NCBI GenBank assembly: GCA_964531385.1
Contig: CAZHGC010000002.1
Coordinates: forward strand, 1 to 64,000
Reading direction: 5' to 3'
DNA length: 64,000 nucleotides
Origin: MGBC114079 sp964531385
Lineage (GTDB): Bacteria > Bacillota > Clostridia > Lachnospirales > CAG-274
The notes beneath the pieces were generated by a model. That model was not told the origin of the DNA. It searched no databases and saw only the letters and a program-made list of their open reading frames with translations. A program made the position numbers and the translations under genes. Each line of letters opens with the position of its first letter. The stretch's first letter is position 1. This document shows, piece after piece, positions 35,966 to 43,157 of this stretch.

Positions 35966-36685
35966 TCAGACTTTCTTCTTTTTACCGACAACGAAGGTAA
36001 CTGCGAGAGCTGCCGCAGCTACAGCGAAAATTCCGATATACAGACCCATATGCGAGTTGTCGCCGGTCACTACCTCGTCCTTAACATTGTTGTTGTCGCC
36101 GGCATTGCTGCCGCCCTCTGTTGTGTCGACCACGATAGCGAAGGGGGAAAGTGTCTTTGCGTTGAAGCTGAGAGTCTTTCCGTCCTCGGATACCTTTGCG
36201 CTCTCTATAAGCTCCCATGTGCCGTTCTCGGTCATGTGAAGCAGTCCGACAAAGCGGTCAAGCGTGTCTGCCGCGATGGTCACATTGAAGTTAACGTGAT
36301 CCTCATGTGCCGTGCAGCCCTCGACGTGGATGTCGAACAGGTCGCTTACTGCGAGCTTGTCGCCTGCAATGCCCTTGGAGGAGGCAAGGCTTGCGAGAGC
36401 GGAGCAGAGCTTTGTAAGGTCGTCGCTTCCGACGATATCGCTGTAAGCCTTCTCAATGAGAGCGCGAAGCTCGTCGGAGAGAGTATTCTTCTCGCTGTAG
36501 GGAGTGATTATAAGCTCGGCGTTGCAGTCGGCGTTCTCGGGCTTGAAGGAAACAAGCGTCGGAGCAACGTTTCCGGAGGGGCTTGATACGAAGCTGCCGG
36601 AGGCTGCGAGCGTGGACACGCTCATGGTGACGAGCATTACGGCTGTCAGTAAAATTGCAAGTACTTTCTTCATTTTGGTTTTCAT
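35966..36685 (-). CDS. small secreted surface protein with degenerate sortase-type C-terminus
   Basis: A 239-residue protein of unknown function. It has a signal peptide (1-28, ends VSTLAA), a serine- and alanine-rich body with no family I recognise, and a C-terminus reading EVVTGDNSHMGLYIG, a hydrophobic stretch of about 20 and KKKKV. That matches the clostridial (N)PKTGD-type sorting signal except that EVVTG replaces the usual motif. It lies between cpsB and the LCP gene in the same operon, so it may help export or retention of the polymer. AAAGGAT precedes the ATG. Confidence 0.8.
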   Translation of the reverse strand: MKTKMKKVLAILLTAVMLVTMSVSTLAASGSFVSSPSGNVAPTLVSFKPENADCNAELIITPYSEKNTLSDELRALIEKAYSDIVGSDDLTKLCSALASLASSKGIAGDKLAVSDLFDIHVEGCTAHEDHVNFNVTIAADTLDRFVGLLHMTENGTWELIESAKVSEDGKTLSFNAKTLSPFAIVVDTTEGGSNAGDNNNVKDEVVTGDNSHMGLYIGIFAVAAAALAVTFVVGKKKKV

Positions 36686-36709
36686 CCTTTCGGTGTAAAA
36701 TTGTTTAAT

Positions 36710-37402
36710 TCAGGTATCGAGCAGACCTTTGCCGTACTCGTCCATTTGACATAGAAATTCTCTGCCGAGCTTTTTTTCGATCGCCTCATACGCGCCCTCA
36801 AGGCGCGGCGGGCGTGTGGTCAGGTTGTGGCAGTCCGACCCGACGAAGCTTATTTTACCTTTTTTCAGAAGCGACAGTGCCCTTCTGCGGGTCGCGTGCG
36901 AGGCAAAGTAGTCTGCATTGACCTGCATTTCGATGCCGCAGTCGTAAAGTCTGTCCCAGCACGCGCGGCTTTGAAGCTTCATATACCGCTCGATATGAGC
37001 GAGGATTATGTGAAGGCTTCCGCGGGAGGACAGCTCGCAAAGCTCGCGGAGCATGTATTCGCTCCATCTGCAAAACGGCATTTCGAGCAGCAGCAGCCTT
37101 GTTCCCTCTATTCTGAGCGACTTCAGCCCCTCCATATGGGATATTCCCTCGTAATACCTTACCTCGGCGCCGAGATATATTCTCGGTGAGTTCTCGGAAA
37201 GTGCGGCAAAAAGCTTATCTGCCGCGCATCGGCGCCGCTCGAGAAAGCTGTCAACCCCCTCGTCGTTCGCGTAGAAATGCGGGGTAGCTATCACGGTATC
37301 GGCGCCCGCAGACGCCTGCCGTGCCACGAGCTCAAGGCTTTCCTCGACGCTGTGGCTTCCGTCGTCCATACCAGGCAGGATGTGACTGTGCCAATCCGTC
37401 AA
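36710..37402 (-). CDS. cpsB: CpsB/CapC-type tyrosine-protein phosphatase (PHP domain)
   Basis: A 230-residue manganese-dependent phosphatase that dephosphorylates the tyrosine kinase encoded upstream. The PHP metal motifs are WHSHILPGMDDG (H5, H7, D13), IATPHFY, LAHIERY and GSDCHN. Start and stop-overlap with cpsD (ATGA) show coupled translation. With cpsC and cpsD it forms the phosphoregulatory unit that controls chain length and export. Confidence 0.92.
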   Translation of the reverse strand: MTDWHSHILPGMDDGSHSVEESLELVARQASAGADTVIATPHFYANDEGVDSFLERRRCAADKLFAALSENSPRIYLGAEVRYYEGISHMEGLKSLRIEGTRLLLLEMPFCRWSEYMLRELCELSSRGSLHIILAHIERYMKLQSRACWDRLYDCGIEMQVNADYFASHATRRRALSLLKKGKISFVGSDCHNLTTRPPRLEGAYEAIEKKLGREFLCQMDEYGKGLLDT

Positions 37403-38148
37403 TCCGCAATATCCTCCGAGCTGCTGTAATACTTGTACTTTTTGTACTTACCGTAGGAGCCGCCGCCGGACTTCGCCTCGTTCATAACGCAGCCGAGGAT
37501 GTTGACGTCGGAGAGCTTCAGCTGGCGGAAGCATCTCTCGAGCTCCTTTTTCTCTGTATATTCCTCGCGGATAACGACTATCATGCCGGAAATGAGGCTT
37601 GAGATCGATATCGCGTCTGAAACGATATTGACGGGCGGCAGGTCGATTATGATATAATCGAAGACCTCGCGGAGCTGCTTCAGCACGTTTTCCATTCTGC
37701 TCGAGCCAAGCAGCTCGGACGGATTCGGCGGGATGTCTCCCGACGGAAGGATAAACCAGTTTGCAAGCAGGCTCGACTGAAATTCGGATATCGGCGCGCC
37801 CCTTCCGCGAAGCAGGTCGGCAAGTCCGGGAGAGCCGTCTATGCCGAGCTTCTTGGCGATGGAGGGGATTCTGAGATCCGCGTCAATGAGGAGCACCTTA
37901 CTGCCCTTCTCTGCGAAAACGTAGGAAAGATTCACGGCAGTCGTGCTTTTTCCCTCGCCGCGCATCGAGCTCGTTACGCCGATAACGGGGCACCTCTCGT
38001 CCTCGGGAAGGACGAAATCGAGATTCGCTCTGATGAGCTTATACTGCTCTGTCGCCGTAAATGCAAGATTTTTATGCAGTGTCTTACTGCTTTCGTTACC
38101 CGCCGACACGAAGTGCTTCTGTCGGCTTCTTTTTTCAAATGCACCCAT
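37399..38148 (-). CDS. cpsD: CpsD/CapB-type bacterial tyrosine kinase
   Basis: A 249-residue cytoplasmic BY-kinase. The Walker A SSMRGEGKSTT is at 60-70 (K67), Walker A' VLLIDADLR at 85-93 and Walker B YIIIDLPP near 150. The tail GGSYGKYKKYKYYSS is the autophosphorylated tyrosine cluster. It needs the membrane adaptor CpsC, encoded directly upstream. Confidence 0.93.
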   Translation of the reverse strand: MGAFEKRSRQKHFVSAGNESSKTLHKNLAFTATEQYKLIRANLDFVLPEDERCPVIGVTSSMRGEGKSTTAVNLSYVFAEKGSKVLLIDADLRIPSIAKKLGIDGSPGLADLLRGRGAPISEFQSSLLANWFILPSGDIPPNPSELLGSSRMENVLKQLREVFDYIIIDLPPVNIVSDAISISSLISGMIVVIREEYTEKKELERCFRQLKLSDVNILGCVMNEAKSGGGSYGKYKKYKYYSSSEDIAD

Positions 38149-38166
38149 TCTCCAAAGTTCCTTTTA

Positions 38167-38931
38167 TCAATTACCCGTGCCTCGGTGCTGCCGAGAGTAA
38201 TACGCATATGATCTGTTGCCCGTGCTGAGCAGGTCGGGCACCTTACCGAGGATAGGATAATCGTAGGTTCTGATAACGTATTCCTCGTCGTGGATGGTGT
38301 CGTCAAGCAGCGCATGAACGACAAGCGCGACTGCGGAGGCAAGCACTCCGAGGACGAGTCCGACGGCAGTGTATCTTGTAATGCTCGGACCGACCTTCTC
38401 CATGTCGGGGATCGCCGTATCGACGACCTCCATGGACGCACCGACGATGATCTCGGAGATGCGAACGGGAAGCACCTCTGCTATGGTATTGGCAATATGG
38501 CTCGCCTCATAGGGGTCATGGCACGTTACGGTAACGACCATGATCTCGGTATCATTGGAGGGCGCGTAGGTTATCATGTCATCCAGCTCATCCCACGCAT
38601 AGGAGACGCCTGCCTTTTCGATAACGCGCTCGAGAGTGGAGCGGCTGTCGAGAATATCGCCGTAGGTACGGACGAGGCTCTGCGCCGCGGTCAGCTCGGA
38701 CGAGCTGATGCTGAAGCTCGTGTTGCCGAGCGAGAAAGAGCTGTTGTTTACGTAAAGCTTAATAAAAGAGGAATATGTCGGGGAGATCACGAAGGAGGCT
38801 ATCGAAAAGCCGACAGCCGCCGCGAGCAGTCCGCAAAGGACGATGACCCACGCGCGTCTCCAAAGTGCCTTCAAAATATGCACAACATCTACAGTATAAT
38901 ATTCCCCTGCGGTGTTTTCCTGTTCCTTCAT
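38167..38931 (-). CDS. cpsC: CpsC/YveK-type chain-length determinant (Wzz family) and kinase activator
   Basis: A 254-residue membrane protein with a Wzz domain: YYTVDVVHILKALWRRAW then the first helix (about 31-53), an extracellular part with PTYSSFIKLYVNN, and a second helix at about 195-217 followed by a short cytoplasmic tail that activates CpsD. The start at 38,929-38,931 follows AAGGAGAAAAAGGA; the longer frame to 39,006 has no site. It is the first gene of the exopolysaccharide operon. Confidence 0.91.
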   Translation of the reverse strand: MKEQENTAGEYYTVDVVHILKALWRRAWVIVLCGLLAAAVGFSIASFVISPTYSSFIKLYVNNSSFSLGNTSFSISSSELTAAQSLVRTYGDILDSRSTLERVIEKAGVSYAWDELDDMITYAPSNDTEIMVVTVTCHDPYEASHIANTIAEVLPVRISEIIVGASMEVVDTAIPDMEKVGPSITRYTAVGLVLGVLASAVALVVHALLDDTIHDEEYVIRTYDYPILGKVPDLLSTGNRSYAYYSRQHRGTGN

Positions 38932-39056
38932 CAGATTCCTTTTTCTCCTTAGTATGTCGCACGGTGAATGATCCGTTAAAGAGCGTCGCACCGTAAAAAA
39001 CGGCACACGACGGAGCGCGTCGCCGCCGCTTCGGCGACGAATGCTTATTCGTATTT

Positions 39057-39085
39057 ATTTTATCACAATTACCACTGTCATGCAA
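39057..39085 (-). promoter_or_regulatory. sigma-A-type promoter of the exopolysaccharide operon
   Basis: On the minus strand TTGCAT (39,085-39,080), 17 bases, TAAAAT (39,062-39,057). The leader of roughly 120 bases to cpsC can fold into two GC-rich hairpins (about 39,012-39,044 and 38,980-39,012), so leader control of this very long operon is possible. Confidence 0.6.
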
Positions 39086-39221
39086 TAGCTTTCACGCAAA
39101 AACATGAAAAAACAAGGTAAAAAATTGTCGCGCGGCAAGCACGCGAAAGCCTTGACGGGGCGGGGAAAATGGTTATCTTATCGGTAGCACAAATTTCCCG
39201 TCGGGACTCGATGCCGCGAGC

Positions 39222-40349
39222 TCACTTTGGCTCTCTCGCCATGCCGAGCGCATCTGAAAAAGCGCATGTCTGTTTTTTGACATACGCTTTGCCGGACAAT
39301 GCTTCAGTTTTTGATATATCGTGAATTTCTGGCAGAATCGATTTTTTTACCGTTCCGTCTCTTCCCATGGCACCGAGAACAGCTTCCACGGTCGTCGGAC
39401 TTACATCCGGCAGGATTTTGCATATTTCCGCCTTCGACACGGGCGTAAGACTGTTCAGCACCATAGCTTCGATCCGTGCTTTCTTCGTAATCCTCTTACC
39501 GTTCAGCACGGCAAATCTCTTGTCCAGTTCCTTGTAGCACATATACAGGGCGGAAAGGAAGTTTTGAATAAACGGTACATAATCGTTTTCATTTGTGTGC
39601 CAGTCAACGGAGGATTCTCTGAGAGCTTCGTAATAATACGCCTTGTAGTTATTGATCTGCTCTTCAAAGGAAACATACTTTCCGGCATCATATCCGTTCT
39701 TGTATAAAAGAAGGAGCGACAACAGCCTTGCCATTCTTCCGTTACCGTCTCGGAATGGGTGTGTGCAAAGAAAATCAAGGATGACACACGGTATCAGCAG
39801 CAATTGATTGATGTTGGAATTGCTTCTTGCATCCAGGTAGGCAAACTCCAATTGCTCCATCGCTTCAGCCGTCTGGCGTGCGGAAATCGGTCTGAATCTG
39901 ACTTTACGGTTGCCGCTTACATCGGTTTCAAGAATAACGTTATCATCGGTTTTATACCGTCCGCCGTATTCATATCCGGCAGAAGACATCATAATACTGT
40001 GAAGTCTCAGAATGTCATCGCTTCTCAGATCAATATATTCGTAGCCCAAGTGAATCTCATTCAATGCATCTCTGTAGCCGATGATTTCGGCTTCGTCATG
40101 ATTGAGCGGAGCACTGTTTTGATTGACGATCTCGGCAATACGCCGGTCGCTCGTAACAATGCCTTCAATAGCGTTGGAGCTCTTAACGGACTGAATTTTC
40201 GCAACGGCTTCAAGTTCGGTAAATATCTGCTTATGTTCGTCCTTTCGAAGACCTGCCATTGTTTTCAGCTCCACAATGCTCGTTGTCAAATTCAAAAGCT
40301 TTGCGGGAAACAAGCCATTGTCCAGGAATGAATAATCAAATTTTCTCAT
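39222..40349 (-). CDS. Fic-family protein adenylyltransferase with N-terminal inhibitory motif and C-terminal winged helix
   Basis: A 375-residue enzyme that should transfer AMP to protein hydroxyls. The inhibitory helix motif S-xxx-E-G is at 58-63 (SNAIEG), the catalytic loop HPFRDGNGR at 197-205 is complete, and residues about 288-340 form a winged helix (AEICKILPDVSPTTVEAVLG). This is the class II layout (inhibitory motif on the same chain). The ATG 40,347-40,349 is chosen with GGAGGTG ten bases ahead. It lies alone, with an array of inverted repeats over its promoter, so the winged helix may bind there; no antitoxin partner is adjacent. Confidence 0.92.
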   Translation of the reverse strand: MRKFDYSFLDNGLFPAKLLNLTTSIVELKTMAGLRKDEHKQIFTELEAVAKIQSVKSSNAIEGIVTSDRRIAEIVNQNSAPLNHDEAEIIGYRDALNEIHLGYEYIDLRSDDILRLHSIMMSSAGYEYGGRYKTDDNVILETDVSGNRKVRFRPISARQTAEAMEQLEFAYLDARSNSNINQLLLIPCVILDFLCTHPFRDGNGRMARLLSLLLLYKNGYDAGKYVSFEEQINNYKAYYYEALRESSVDWHTNENDYVPFIQNFLSALYMCYKELDKRFAVLNGKRITKKARIEAMVLNSLTPVSKAEICKILPDVSPTTVEAVLGAMGRDGTVKKSILPEIHDISKTEALSGKAYVKKQTCAFSDALGMAREPK

Positions 40350-40367
40350 TGCATCATCGCACCTCCG

Positions 40368-40464
40368 TATCTGCATATTATTATATCATATATCAAAAAT
40401 ATGCAGATTGTTAAGAGGCATTCTGCTTCATCTGCATATTACAAATGCTATTATATGCAGATAT
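40368..40464. promoter_or_regulatory. four-copy inverted-repeat array over the fic promoter (candidate operator)
   Basis: The 11-mer ATCTGCATATT or its reverse complement occurs four times: 40,369-40,379, 40,398-40,408 (reverse), 40,430-40,440 and 40,454-40,464 (reverse, one mismatch). They form two inverted pairs. A minus-strand TATAAT (about 40,379-40,384) sits between the first pair, so a bound protein would block transcription of fic. Confidence 0.6.
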
Positions 40465-40600
40465 TCAGAGTACATCCATCATTTGCAATTTCTGCAACAG
40501 AGTCTGTGCGTACATCTCACAGCACCCACGGGGAAAACGCTTCGCGTTTTGCCGCCCGTACCGGATGCGGCACTCCCCTTTCGACCCCGTGCAATACCGC

Positions 40601-40634
40601 ATAGAAAAAGGCTCCCATGGGAGCCTTTTTCTAT
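40601..40634. terminator. bidirectional terminator next to tRNA-Leu
   Basis: A perfect 34-base palindrome, ATAGAAAAAGGCTCCCA and its complement, with A- and T-runs on both sides. It would end tRNA transcription (minus strand). Confidence 0.85.
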
Positions 40635-40717
40635 GCCGGTGGCGGGGGTCGAACCCGCACGGTATTGCTACCAACGGATTTTGAGTCCGTCACGTCTGCC
40701 AATTCCATCACACCGGC
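40634..40717 (-). tRNA. tRNA-Leu (anticodon CAA)
   Basis: Reading the minus strand from 40,717, the 5' acceptor strand GCCGGTG pairs with CACCGGC near the 3' end. The D-arm contains GGAATTGGCAGACG, the anticodon stem ACGGA/TCCGT encloses CTCAAAA (anticodon CAA), a short variable arm follows, and the T-arm has GGGTTCGACCCC. It is 84 bases long. CCA is not encoded. Confidence 0.93.
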
Positions 40718-40820
40718 GCACTTCTTTATTATACCATATCTCAGCCGATCTTGCAAGCTTTTCTTCCGAGTTTTCCTCACGCTGCCCGCAAAATCGGCTG
40801 ACTATGCTTCATTATTCCGT

Positions 40821-41849
40821 TTATTTCTCTCTGATGTCTCCTATGCGGTAGCCCTCGTCTCGCGCCCAGTCTATAAACTCGCCGAGCACCTGCACGTTTG
40901 TTTCGCCGACGCAATGGAGCATCATTACCTCACCATTGTGAAGTCCAGCCTTCATCTGCTTGAGTGCGGAGTCTGCGCTCGGCTGTGCGTCGACGGCGTA
41001 ATCGTAATACGCCCACGAATACAGCACGCATTCGAGCTCCATTTCGCGGTACAGCGCTAGATCCCACTCGGAGCACGAGCCTGCCGGCGGGCGGAAATAC
41101 GTCATGTAAGGCGCGTCGGGAACCGCGCTTCTCAGCAGCTCGTTATTCGACTCGACCTCGTAAAAGAGCTCCTCGACCGACAGCTTCGACATCGTCGCGT
41201 GATTTGCTCCGTGATTGCCGACGACGTGTCCCTCGTCGAGCATTCGGCTGACAAGCTCAGGGGCGGTCTTTATAAACTGACCGTTCAAAAAGAACGCCGC
41301 GCTCACGTTTTTCTCCTTCAATATATCAAGTATCGGTGCGGTGTAGCCGTTGTCGTAGCCGCAATCGAAGGTGAGGTAGATGACCTTTTCGTTCTCGTTT
41401 TTGCGATAGACAGTGCCGTAGCGCTCAAGCGTGGCAAGCGTGTCTGCTGCGCGGTCGAATATCACGCGCACCTCGCCCGTTTTCTCGTCGCGCTCTGTCT
41501 TTCCGCAATACCAGGAGCCCGTCGGGTCGCTCTTATCGGTGTCCGAGAAGAAATTCCTCGACAGCCCGTTAAGGAAGGAAAAGTCGTCAAGCGTCTTACC
41601 GCTGTGCGTCGTATATTTCAGCGAGCCGTCGCTCTCCTTGCCGGAATACGTCGCAAAGGACACCTTCTCGGGTGCGGCAGCCTCGGTGCTCTCGCCGCCT
41701 GTCGGAATATTCTCCGTATCAGCCGCCGACACAGTCGTACCGAACGCATTCGGCGGAGGTGTCGCGGGGGAAGTGTCGAGCACATTTCCCTGTGCGGCGC
41801 ACGAGCAAAGGATCGCCGAGGCGAATATAACGGACAAAAGCTTTTTCAT
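40821..41849 (-). CDS. polysaccharide deacetylase lipoprotein (NodB/PdaA-like), copy 1
   Basis: A 342-residue secreted protein with a lipoprotein-type signal ending LCSC (C17). It has a linker of about 75 residues rich in T, A and P, then a NodB domain: VIYLTFDCGYDNGYTAP (motif 1), GNHGANHATMSK (motif 2, H-xxx-H), and YFRPPAGSCSEWDL (motif 3). TFDCGY in place of TFDDG is characteristic of PdaA-type enzymes that deacetylate muramic acid in spore cortex or vegetative peptidoglycan. It lies in tandem with a second copy. Confidence 0.88.
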   Translation of the reverse strand: MKKLLSVIFASAILCSCAAQGNVLDTSPATPPPNAFGTTVSAADTENIPTGGESTEAAAPEKVSFATYSGKESDGSLKYTTHSGKTLDDFSFLNGLSRNFFSDTDKSDPTGSWYCGKTERDEKTGEVRVIFDRAADTLATLERYGTVYRKNENEKVIYLTFDCGYDNGYTAPILDILKEKNVSAAFFLNGQFIKTAPELVSRMLDEGHVVGNHGANHATMSKLSVEELFYEVESNNELLRSAVPDAPYMTYFRPPAGSCSEWDLALYREMELECVLYSWAYYDYAVDAQPSADSALKQMKAGLHNGEVMMLHCVGETNVQVLGEFIDWARDEGYRIGDIREK

Positions 41850-41937
41850 TGCTGCTCCTTTCGCGCTTCGCCGAGTTTTCCCTGTAAAATGTTGAAAACC
41901 TTTCGGCTGTGCGGCAGTTTGTTCTGTGCCCCTCTCC

Positions 41938-42978
41938 TTATCTGACGAATTCGTCGAGCGGGCGTATCTCGTAGCCCTCGGCTATGATATAATCGATAAG
42001 CTCGCCGAGGATGGTAGCGTTCGTTGTTGAGACTGCGTGAAGCAGATATACTCCGCCGTTGTGGAGCTTCGTCTTGTCGTTGAGAAGCGTCATTGCCGGG
42101 TCGGGCTGTGCGGAGGTATTGTAATCCGCCTCGGTCGCCGACCAGAAGCAGGTCGTCAGACCCATTGCCTGTGCGAGCGCGAGCGTCCACTCATTGGCTC
42201 CTCCCTCCGGCGGGCGGTAGAAGGTCATATCGGGCGCGTCGGGGAACAGGCTGCGGAACAGGTCGTTATTCTTCTTTATCTCGTCGACGAACTGCTCGGG
42301 AGTGAGCGTTGTCATATTATAGTGCGAATACGTGTGCGAGCCGACGATGTGTCCCTCGTCGAGCATTCGGCGGACGATATCCTGCTCGCCCTGCGTGCCC
42401 TTGAGGTAGTCACCGGTAACGAAGAACGTTCCCTTCACGCCCTTCTCCTTCAGCGTATCGAGTATCGAGCTTGTCACGCCGTTTGGAAATTCATCGGTAA
42501 CGTACTCGTAGCCGCAGTCGAAGGTAAGGTAAACGTATTTCTTCGTCTCGTCGCCGCGGTAGATCGCGCCGTATTTGTCGACGAGCGCAAGCGTTGCGGC
42601 GTCGCGATCCCACTTTGTCGTAACCTCGCCCGTTGTCAGGTCGCGGACAAAGCGTCCGGGGTACCAGCAGCCGTTCGGGTCGTCGGGGTTCTTATCGCCG
42701 AAGTGAGCCCGGCTTATGCCGTCAAGGAAGGAAAGGTCGCTCGGGATGACGAGCGCGGACTTACCGGAGGGTGTGGCGACGGCGTCCGTTGTTGCCTCCG
42801 TGCTCGGCTGTGCGGTGCTCTCCGTCGCGCCGTCGGTCGTTTCACCCTCGCTGTGCGGCACGGTGCTCTCGGCGGGCACGCGCGTTGCGGGGGCGGTGGA
42901 ATCGGAATCGTATCTTAATATGCCGCAGGACGAGAGCATCAGTGCGGCGAGAAGTGCGGATAGAAGCTTAATTTTCAT
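41938..42978 (-). CDS. polysaccharide deacetylase lipoprotein (NodB/PdaA-like), copy 2
   Basis: A 346-residue paralogue of the next gene. The signal ends LSSC (C18), a clear lipobox, followed by a T/S/E-rich linker. The NodB motifs are VYLTFDCGYEYV, GSHTYSHYNMT and FYRPPEGGANEWTL. It shares FLDGISRAHFGDKNPDDPNG with copy 1 before the domain, which shows a tandem duplication. The two are separated by 88 bases and are probably cotranscribed. Confidence 0.88.
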   Translation of the reverse strand: MKIKLLSALLAALMLSSCGILRYDSDSTAPATRVPAESTVPHSEGETTDGATESTAQPSTEATTDAVATPSGKSALVIPSDLSFLDGISRAHFGDKNPDDPNGCWYPGRFVRDLTTGEVTTKWDRDAATLALVDKYGAIYRGDETKKYVYLTFDCGYEYVTDEFPNGVTSSILDTLKEKGVKGTFFVTGDYLKGTQGEQDIVRRMLDEGHIVGSHTYSHYNMTTLTPEQFVDEIKKNNDLFRSLFPDAPDMTFYRPPEGGANEWTLALAQAMGLTTCFWSATEADYNTSAQPDPAMTLLNDKTKLHNGGVYLLHAVSTTNATILGELIDYIIAEGYEIRPLDEFVR

Positions 42979-43110
42979 ATTCTGTACCCTTTCGTGTGAT
43001 ATACGTCTATAGTTTACCCCAAAATGAGCGCGGAGTCAATATTTTTTGCTCTTCTCGGCGAAATATTTACGTCGGGCACGCTGCGCGACGTCCTTTTGCA
43101 CCTCTCCCGC

Positions 43111-43150
43111 AAAAAACGAGGGGCACGCCTTGTAAAGTGAGGTGCGCCCC
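43111..43150 (-). terminator. Rho-independent terminator of the CsaB-fusion gene
   Basis: On the minus strand GGGGCGCACCT (43,150-43,140) pairs with AGGCGTGCCCC (43,130-43,120) with one mismatch, followed by TCG and six T. Confidence 0.8.
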
Positions 43151-43157
43151 GATCATT

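Noticed and set aside
34212..36239. Open frame of 675 codons on the plus strand opposite LCP and sugar-transferase genes
   Set aside because: It is a shadow of GC-rich codon bias: it runs across several well-supported genes on the other strand, with no recognisable domain.
39222..40349. Fic as part of a two-gene toxin-antitoxin pair
   Set aside because: The inhibitory motif is in the same chain and no small antitoxin frame lies next to it.
40555..40606. Second, degenerate tRNA on the plus strand left of the palindromic terminator
   Set aside because: A TTCGACCCC stretch and the palindrome imitate a tRNA end, but no acceptor or anticodon stem can be formed.
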